Shown here: positions 58,328-64,000 of the stretch, one piece after another | How the letters are laid out: the number at the start of each line of letters is the position of its first letter | Numbering within the stretch: position 1 is the first letter of the stretch | NCBI RefSeq assembly: GCF_010723575.1 | Contig: NZ_BLKZ01000001.1 | Span: forward strand, 1,674,001-1,738,000 | DNA length: 64,000 nt | DNA from: Mycobacterium bourgelatii | GTDB taxonomy: Bacteria; Actinomycetota; Actinomycetes; Mycobacteriales; Mycobacteriaceae | Reading direction: 5' to 3' | Program-made: the position numbers and the translations under genes | The notes under the pieces: generated by a model | Database searches by the model: none | The model's input: the letters and a program-made list of their open reading frames with translations, nothing else | Told to the model about the DNA's origin: nothing

Positions 58328-59425
58328 ATGGCATATATGAGTGACCGCGGTGGCCGCGGACCTTATCGCGGAGGCTTCGAACAGGTTGCTCCACCGGCAC
58401 GGCCGGGGACGCCGGGGATGGCTTATGGCCCCTGGCCGTCGCCTACGGCGCCGACTCCGGCCGGGATCCCGCTGCGGATGCCTCCGCGTGAGCGCGGGCC
58501 GGGCGGCACCTCTCTTGACGTTCTGGAACATCGCACCGAGATGCCCGCGAGCCCGACTTGGCGCGACCGCCTCTATCGCCTCGCCCACATGGACGCGATC
58601 CTGGGCAACCGGGCCGCCTACGAGCGCGGCCTGCAAGACGAAATCCGCACCGGGTTGGGCAGCGCGTTCTCGATCGCCGTTCTCAACCTCAAGGGCGGGG
58701 TAGGCAAGACCTCCGTCGTCGAGGCGTTGGGCTCGACCTTCGCCGAGGTACGCGACGACCGGGTCATCGCCGTCGACGCCGACGCCGATGCCGGCGACCT
58801 CGCAGACCGGCACGGGCGCAAGTGCGCGCTGAGCATGGCCGACCTGGTATCGGCAAACGGGGTGACCCGCTACGAGGACGTGCGGGCGCACACCTTCATG
58901 AACGGCTCGGGCCTCGAGGTGCTCAGGTTGCCCGACTACGCGCACAGCAACTGGCGCATGGAGCGCCAGGACTTCGTCAAGACGTTCTCGATCCTGCGCA
59001 ACCACTATTCGGTCGTGCTGGTGGACTGTCCCAAGGCGCTGCGATCCAACGTCATGGAGGCCGTGCTGCCGGAGTCGCGGGCCTTGGTCGTCGTGACCAG
59101 CACGTCGATCGATGCCATCCACAAGACCAGAACGACATTGGAGTGGTTGTACAACAACGGATACCAGCGGCTGGTCCGCTCGACCGTGCTCGCGGTCAAC
59201 CACGTCGAACCGACCAAGCTCGACCTGGTCGCGGGCAAGGAACTCGAGCAACTTGCGGCTCACGTCGCCGCCGCGGTGATGGTGCCGTTCGATCGGCACG
59301 TGCGTAAGGGTCGCGACATCGCGCTGGAACGGCTCAGCAAGGAGAGTCGGTACAGCTATCTCGAGATCGCGGCGGCCCTGGCGCGGCTGTTCCCCAGGCG
59401 ACACGAGGGCCCGACGCGCGCGTAG
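58328..59425 (+). CDS. MinD/ParA-like ATPase with Pro-rich N-terminus (EspI-like)
   Basis: 365 residues from ATG 58328; ATG 58337 is also possible, and neither has a clear ribosome site. The first about 75 residues are Pro/Gly-rich (GPYRGGFEQVAPPARPGTPG), as in ESX-linked EspI-type proteins. The deviant Walker A is LNLKGGVGKTSVVEALGSTF, then RVIAVDADADAGDLADRHG, VLVDCPKALRSNVMEAVLPE and VVTSTSIDAIHKTRTTLEWL. No esx genes are in the window. Probably a membrane- or partner-associated switch ATPase. It is extra compared with M. tuberculosis between pfkA and gatB. Confidence 0.85.
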   Translation: MAYMSDRGGRGPYRGGFEQVAPPARPGTPGMAYGPWPSPTAPTPAGIPLRMPPRERGPGGTSLDVLEHRTEMPASPTWRDRLYRLAHMDAILGNRAAYERGLQDEIRTGLGSAFSIAVLNLKGGVGKTSVVEALGSTFAEVRDDRVIAVDADADAGDLADRHGRKCALSMADLVSANGVTRYEDVRAHTFMNGSGLEVLRLPDYAHSNWRMERQDFVKTFSILRNHYSVVLVDCPKALRSNVMEAVLPESRALVVVTSTSIDAIHKTRTTLEWLYNNGYQRLVRSTVLAVNHVEPTKLDLVAGKELEQLAAHVAAAVMVPFDRHVRKGRDIALERLSKESRYSYLEIAAALARLFPRRHEGPTRA

Positions 59426-59483
59426 CGCTTCGCCCGGGTCAGGGCGCGCAACGGCCGCAACGGCCCCCACTAGGATTTGGGCC

Positions 59484-60992
59484 ATGACTGCTGCCACGGC
59501 CGACCTGCTGGATTACGACGAGGTCATAGCCCGCTTCGATCCGGTGCTGGGCCTTGAGGTGCACGTTGAGCTCTCCACCGCGACCAAGATGTTCTGCGGC
59601 TGCGCCACGACGTTCGGCGCCGAACCCAACACACAGGTGTGCCCCGTGTGTCTTGGCCTGCCGGGATCGCTGCCGGTAGTCAACCGGGTGGCCGTGGAGT
59701 CGGCTATCCGGATCGGGCTCGCGCTCAACTGCGAAATCGTGCCGTGGTGCCGCTTTGCCCGGAAGAACTACTTCTATCCGGACATGCCAAAGAACTACCA
59801 GATCTCGCAGTACGACGAGCCGATCGCCATCAACGGATACCTCGAAGCTCCACTGGAAGACGGCACCACCTGGCGGGTGGAGATCGAACGAGCGCACATG
59901 GAGGAAGACACCGGCAAGCTCACCCACATCGGCAGCGAGACGGGCCGCATCCACGGCGCGACCACCTCGCTGATCGACTACAACCGCGCGGGCGTGCCGT
60001 TGATCGAAATCGTCACCAAACCCATCGTGGGCGCCGGGGAACGGGCGCCACAAATCGCGCGTGCCTATGTGACGGCCTTGCGAGACCTGTTGCGGGTGTT
60101 AGACGTATCCGACGTCCGTATGGATCAGGGTTCGATGCGCTGCGACGCCAACGTGTCGCTGATGCCGAAGGGGGCAGCCGAATTCGGCACTCGTACCGAG
60201 ACCAAGAACGTCAACTCGTTGAAGAGCGTCGAAGTCGCGGTGCGTTACGAAATGCAGCGTCAGGCGGCCGTTTTGGTAGCCGGTGGTCAAATCACTCAGG
60301 AAACCAGGCACTTTCACGAGGCCGGCTACACGAGCCCGGGACGGGCCAAGGAAACCGCGCAGGACTACCGGTACTTCCCCGAGCCGGATCTGGAGCCCGT
60401 CGCGCCCAGCCGGGAGCTGGTGGAACAACTGCGTCAGACCATCCCTGAACTTCCGTGGTTGAGCCGCAAGCGAATTCAGCAGGAGTGGGGCATCTCCGAC
60501 GAGGTGATGCGGGATCTGGTGAACGCGGGCGCCGTCGAATTGGTCATGGCGACAGTCGAACACGGGGCGCCCAGCGAGCAGGCCCGGGCCTGGTGGGGCA
60601 ACTTCTTGGTGCAGAAAGCCAATGAGGCCGGTGTGCAGCTTGACGAACTATCGATAACCCCGGCCCAGGTCGCCAAGGTGGTTGCGTTGGTCAACGAGGG
60701 CAAGCTCTCGAACAAGCTGGCCCGGCAGGTTATCGAGGGCGTGCTGGCCGGTGAAGGTGAGCCCGAGGAGGTGATGACCGCCCGCGGTCTGGCGCTGGTG
60801 CGCGACGATGCGCTGACGCAGGCGGCGGTCGACGAAGCCTTGGCCGCCAATCCCGATGTGGCGGAGAAGATTCGCGGTGGCAAGGTGGCCGCGGCAGGGG
60901 CGATAGTCGGCGCTGTGATGAAGGCCACTCGCGGACAGGCCGACGCGGCGCGGGTGCGTGAACTGGTGTTGGCGGCCTGCGGGCAGGCCTGA
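59484..60992 (+). CDS. gatB: Asp/Glu-tRNA amidotransferase subunit B
   Basis: 502 residues, kinase/transamidase subunit of GatCAB. Signature FDPVLGLEVHVELSTATKMF, zinc-site-like CGCATTFGAEPNTQVCPVCL, GLPGSLPVVNRVAVESAIRI, and RKNYFYPDMPKNYQISQYDE. The C-terminal YqeY-like tail includes EKIRGGKVAAAGAIVGAVMK. ATG 59484. Works with GatC and GatA encoded upstream. Confidence 0.96.
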   Translation: MTAATADLLDYDEVIARFDPVLGLEVHVELSTATKMFCGCATTFGAEPNTQVCPVCLGLPGSLPVVNRVAVESAIRIGLALNCEIVPWCRFARKNYFYPDMPKNYQISQYDEPIAINGYLEAPLEDGTTWRVEIERAHMEEDTGKLTHIGSETGRIHGATTSLIDYNRAGVPLIEIVTKPIVGAGERAPQIARAYVTALRDLLRVLDVSDVRMDQGSMRCDANVSLMPKGAAEFGTRTETKNVNSLKSVEVAVRYEMQRQAAVLVAGGQITQETRHFHEAGYTSPGRAKETAQDYRYFPEPDLEPVAPSRELVEQLRQTIPELPWLSRKRIQQEWGISDEVMRDLVNAGAVELVMATVEHGAPSEQARAWWGNFLVQKANEAGVQLDELSITPAQVAKVVALVNEGKLSNKLARQVIEGVLAGEGEPEEVMTARGLALVRDDALTQAAVDEALAANPDVAEKIRGGKVAAAGAIVGAVMKATRGQADAARVRELVLAACGQA

Positions 60993-60997
60993 AAGCG

Positions 60998-61022
60998 CCT
61001 GAATATCCCCCTGATATTTAGG
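60998..61022 (+). terminator. Hairpin directly behind gatB
   Basis: CCTGAATATC (60998-61007), loop CCCCT, GATATTTAGG (61013-61022): a 10-base stem with one mismatch, 5 bases after the gatB stop. No U-run. Either a terminator or an operator for the next gene. Confidence 0.5.
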
Positions 61023-61084
61023 TAGATCGCTAGAGACCGGCAGAAAGACTGTCGCAATGCTGCGCGCGGCCTCATGATGGTGAC

Positions 61085-61654
61085 GTGATCGATGAATCGT
61101 TCGATGACTTCCTGACGATGCTGGACGGCCCGGTGTACGTGGTGACCACGGCCGCCGACGGCCAGCCCTCCGGCTGCCTGGTGACTTCGGCTGCCCAGAC
61201 CAGCGTGCAGCCGCCGAGCTTCATGGTCGGCTTCCACTACGCCAACCCCACCGCCGAGGTGGCGAGCCGATCCGAGTACGTGGCAGTCCATCTGCTGCCG
61301 CGCCACGCGCGGGTACTGGCCGAGTTGTTCGCCAAGTTGTCCGACGAAGACAAGTTCCAGCGGTGCTCCTGGCGTGCCGGGCCCTTCGGTATGCCGATTC
61401 TCGACGACGCCGTCGGGTGGTTCGTCGGCAAAACCGCCAGTCGGAGCCCGGTGGGCGACCACATCGCCTACCTGGTTGAGCCCGTGAGCGTGCACGCCGG
61501 TGAGGTGCCCGAAGAGCTGCTGTACCTGTCCGACATCGACGACTTCGTCATCGACGACGACGGTGGCCACTTGGACCCGCAGAAGCTTTACAAGGCGCAG
61601 TCGCGGGAAACATCGAATCGATACGGCATGCGGTTCACCCTGGACGTGCCCTAA
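61085..61654 (+). CDS. Flavin reductase-like (FMN-binding split barrel) protein (Rv3007c-like)
   Basis: 189 residues. The flavin-reductase domain: DDFLTMLDGPVYVVTTAADG, SGCLVTSAAQTSVQPPSFMV, GFHYANPTAEVASRSEYVAV, then FQRCSWRAGPFGMPILDDAV. These enzymes reduce FMN or FAD with NAD(P)H, often for a partner monooxygenase; none is adjacent. GTG 61085 fits the domain start. Convergent with lppZ. Confidence 0.87.
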   Translation: MIDESFDDFLTMLDGPVYVVTTAADGQPSGCLVTSAAQTSVQPPSFMVGFHYANPTAEVASRSEYVAVHLLPRHARVLAELFAKLSDEDKFQRCSWRAGPFGMPILDDAVGWFVGKTASRSPVGDHIAYLVEPVSVHAGEVPEELLYLSDIDDFVIDDDGGHLDPQKLYKAQSRETSNRYGMRFTLDVP

Positions 61655-61682
61655 CGGCACACCCTCGACGCGGCGTGACCGG

Positions 61683-62804
61683 TTAGGTCTTGTCGTCGTT
61701 GTTGCGCGGGAAGCCGCCGCCCTGCGGGAACAACGGGAACACCACGTCGTCCAGCTTCTCGGCGTCACCGGCGGTCTTGTTCACCGTCGCGCCCCAGACA
61801 TTGCCGTCCGGCGACATCCGCAACGCCCACGCGTGCGCATGAGTGTCTTTGCGCACGACATCGGGTTCGCCCGTCACCGCACCCGTCTTGGATGCGAGCC
61901 GGACGGCCACCGTCAGCTTGGTGTTGATCAGGTTCACCAGCACGGTGCCGTCCATTGCCGCACATCCGGCCACCCCGGGCTTGTCCGGCCACGTCCAGAC
62001 CGTCGAGACTTCGGACTTCTTGGTGATCCGCTGCAATCGGTCCGCCGTTGGCGTGCGGTCAACGACATACAGCGAGCCGTCGATGGGGTCGATGCACATG
62101 CCGCCGCCCGCACCGACGCCGGACAGCGCGGTCGTGGGGGGCGCTTGGCCGATCGTGGTGGGCTGTTCGATGCGCAGCACCTTGCCCGCCAACGAATTCG
62201 GGTCCGCGGCCATCGCCGGGTTGCCCGCGTCGCCGGTCATCACGACCAGCGTGGTCGGGCTGGTGAAGATCAGCGCGCCGGTGTTTCCGGTGGCCCCCTT
62301 GGGGATCCCGGTCAGGATGTCCTTGGGGACGTCGCCGTCGGCGATCCGGATGACCCGGTTGTCGGTGGGGGTGCTGATGTAGGCGTACATCAGCCGGTCC
62401 TGGGAGTAGGTAGGCGACAACACAATGTCCATCAACCCGCCATCACCCGACGGATCGACGGGGATGACCAGCTTCACCTTCGGTTCGGCGCTGACCGAGA
62501 TCTCCTTGACGGCGCCCGTGGTGCGCTCGGCGACCAGCGCGGTCTTGCTGTCGGCGCCCATGATCAGGCCGCTGGTGCTCTCCAGGCAGCCCTGCATTAC
62601 TCCCGGGGCCGGACACGCTTTGGGGAAGGGAGTCGGCGGCAGCGGCGGCGGCGGGGGCGGCGACGAGGTGGACGGGGGCCGGAGTTCGGGCTCGGTGGTG
62701 AAGGGTTGCGACTGGGCGTCGTCGAACCGCGCGCAGCCACTCAAAACGAGCGCCGCCGTGCACAGCACGGCGAACCCGCCACGAACCGACTGCGCTACTC
62801 GCAT
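61683..62804 (-). CDS. lppZ: Beta-propeller lipoprotein LppZ
   Basis: 373 residues, the same length as M. tuberculosis LppZ. Signal MRVAQSVRGGFAVLCTAALV ending in the lipobox LSGC. A Pro/Ser-rich linker (STSSPPPPPPLPPTPFPKAC) precedes a glucose/sorbosone-dehydrogenase-like propeller: GGLMDIVLSPTYSQDRLMYA, NTGALIFTSPTTLVVMTGDA, GGGMCIDPIDGSLYVVDR. Exposed on the cell surface; enzymatic activity unknown. ATG 62804 chosen by homology. Confidence 0.92.
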   Translation of the reverse strand: MRVAQSVRGGFAVLCTAALVLSGCARFDDAQSQPFTTEPELRPPSTSSPPPPPPLPPTPFPKACPAPGVMQGCLESTSGLIMGADSKTALVAERTTGAVKEISVSAEPKVKLVIPVDPSGDGGLMDIVLSPTYSQDRLMYAYISTPTDNRVIRIADGDVPKDILTGIPKGATGNTGALIFTSPTTLVVMTGDAGNPAMAADPNSLAGKVLRIEQPTTIGQAPPTTALSGVGAGGGMCIDPIDGSLYVVDRTPTADRLQRITKKSEVSTVWTWPDKPGVAGCAAMDGTVLVNLINTKLTVAVRLASKTGAVTGEPDVVRKDTHAHAWALRMSPDGNVWGATVNKTAGDAEKLDDVVFPLFPQGGGFPRNNDDKT

Positions 62805-63045
62805 GACCGACAGGCTACGGGAATTCGCGGAATGTGCTGGCACGCGCCGCCCTGTACAGCAGCGATGAGCGAGGGCCGACACCGCGCCGGACGGGCTGAG
62901 GCAGGCCGGACACCGCGCGAATTGCGCGTCAGTTCGGCCTGAATAACCGGGTTTGCACCCTTTTGGCAGCCCAACTGCGGATTTAACCGGCCAAAGCGCG
63001 GCTCAAATCCCAGATTCGAGCGAAATTGCCCTTACTCTGGCACGG

Positions 63046-63897
63046 GTGACCAGTTCGAATGACTCACCTTGGCAGCGCCCGGACGGTTTGCCTGCGTCCC
63101 CTGCACCTGCAGCGGGGGGACGTCCCGCCACGGCAAGTCTGGTCGATCCGGAAGACGACCTGACGCCAGCCGGGTACGCGGGTGAATTTGGGACCGCTGG
63201 AACCACCACCATCATTCCTCCGTACGACCCGGCGAGCTCTGGTGTCAGTTCGTCTTACAGCCTGGTCGACGCGCAAGAGCCGCTGCCGTACGTCCAGCCC
63301 CAGCCGGGCCGGCCGGTGACGCCAGCGCCCGTCCCGATCGATCTGGACGACGACGAGCGACGTGCGGGAGACCGGCGTGGCACGCAGGACTTCGGCTTGC
63401 TGATACTGCGCCTGGGACTCGGCGCAGTGCTCATCGCTCACGGCCTGCAGAAGCTGTTCGGCTGGTGGGGTGGCTCCGGCGTGCACACGTTCAAGAACGC
63501 GCTGACCGACGTCGGCTACCAGCACGCCGACATCCTGGCCTATGTGAGCGCCGGCGGCGAGACGGTCGCGGGGTTGCTGCTGGTCCTCGGGTTGCTCACG
63601 CCAATCGCCGCCGCAGGGGCACTGGCCTTCCTGATCAACGGGCTGCTGGCCACCGTCTCCGCGCAGCCACGTTCGAACACGTTCGCCTACTTCCTCCCCG
63701 ATGGCCACGAGTACCAGATCAGCCTGATCGTGATGGCCGCGGCCATCATCTTGGCCGGCCCGGGCCGCTACGGTCTCGACGCCGGTCGCGGCTGGGCCCG
63801 TCGCCCGTTCATCGGGTCCTTCGTCGCGTTGCTCGCCGGAATCGCCGCGGGCATCGGCGTCTGGGTGTTCCTCAACGGGGTTAATCCGCTCGCCTGA
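63046..63897 (+). CDS. DoxX-family membrane protein (Rv3005c-like)
   Basis: 283 residues. The N-terminal about 130 residues are hydrophilic and Pro-rich. A DoxX domain then follows with four helices: DFGLLILRLGLGAVLIAHGL QKLFGWWGG, ILAYVSAGGETVAGLLLVLG, LTPIAAAGALAFLINGLLAT and YQISLIVMAAAIILAGPGRY, plus a last helix near the end. In M. tuberculosis Rv3005c acts with SseA and SodA in a membrane complex against oxidative stress. GTG 63046 chosen by homology (VTSSNDSPWQR). Confidence 0.9.
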   Translation: MTSSNDSPWQRPDGLPASPAPAAGGRPATASLVDPEDDLTPAGYAGEFGTAGTTTIIPPYDPASSGVSSSYSLVDAQEPLPYVQPQPGRPVTPAPVPIDLDDDERRAGDRRGTQDFGLLILRLGLGAVLIAHGLQKLFGWWGGSGVHTFKNALTDVGYQHADILAYVSAGGETVAGLLLVLGLLTPIAAAGALAFLINGLLATVSAQPRSNTFAYFLPDGHEYQISLIVMAAAIILAGPGRYGLDAGRGWARRPFIGSFVALLAGIAAGIGVWVFLNGVNPLA

Positions 63898-64000
63898 TCG
63901 ACGTTTGCCAAGGGTCCGAATTTTGCGCTTTGCGCGGCTGACCTGATGACTTAGCCTGAGAGTCTTCTGCACGCGTTGTCGTCGGTATAGGTCGACCTTG
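63898..64000. other. Window end, no gene recognised
   Basis: The last 103 bases behind the DoxX gene show no open frame or hairpin I can support; probably the start of an intergenic region. Confidence 0.5.

Noticed and set aside
1..64000. CRISPR arrays, tRNA or rRNA genes
   Set aside because: No regularly spaced repeats and no tRNA- or rRNA-like stretches were recognised by eye on either strand; a dedicated scan would be needed to exclude a tRNA fully.

Overview
The window reads as a chromosomal segment of a pigmented, probably slow-growing Mycobacterium. It is GC-rich with many GTG starts and 4-base stop/start overlaps. Outside the middle section, gene content and order match the M. tuberculosis Rv3043c-Rv3005c block as I remember it (ctaD end, serB2, echA17, TB22.2, methylglucose-lipopolysaccharide genes, fixAB, iscS, mnmA, lpqA, ligA, gatCAB, pfkA, lppZ, doxX). 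Family names rest on motifs and recalled homologues; no search was run.

Left conserved part (1-9043): the ctaD end, serB2, an ABC ATPase overlapping a Nudix gene, echA17-like, a methyltransferase coupled to a THUMP-like methyltransferase, secreted TB22.2-like protein, a beta-propeller lipoprotein, and a left-handed-beta-helix acyltransferase.

Accessory island (about 9.06-38.4 kb), lying between the Rv3034c-like acyltransferase and the Rv3032-like glycosyltransferase. It starts with a zinc-metallopeptidase lipoprotein and a DUF4333 lipoprotein. Next is an mmpL-tspO-photolyase operon divergent from a marR gene, a second mmpL divergent from a type-2 idi plus UGT-type glycosyltransferase unit, and a full carotenoid operon on the minus strand (crtE-crtI-crtB-crtYc-crtYd-methyltransferase-crtU-like-Rieske-marR) preceded by a third marR. 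After that come small stress-type genes (DUF3140 remnant, DUF2945/HVA1, SDR-DUF2867, a hypothetical, SRPBCC, a catalase-related gene broken by an IS1380-like element, an mbp1-like gene) and two SDR-type enzymes. Four promoters in the island carry an AT-rich element with the core TTAACTA: mmpL/marR, mmpL/idi, crtE, and the divergent stress-gene/SRPBCC promoter. This suggests one regulon, probably run by the three closely related MarR proteins, joining carotenoid synthesis, glycosylation, RND transport, TspO and light-driven DNA repair. It is the strongest candidate for an undescribed system here.

Right conserved part (38.4-64 kb): the methylglucose-polysaccharide genes (GT4, GH57, methyltransferase), fixA/fixB with a damaged junction, a GNAT/PlsC pair, iscS-mnmA, an lpqA-like gene, a MetE-like gene, ligA, a GGDEF-EAL protein, an ACT protein, gatC-gatA, pfkA, a MinD/ParA-like ATPase, gatB, a flavin reductase, lppZ and doxX. 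Relative to M. tuberculosis the GGDEF-EAL and MinD-like genes are extra, and the esx/PPE/IS cluster between mnmA and lpqA is absent. No tRNA, rRNA or CRISPR array was recognised.
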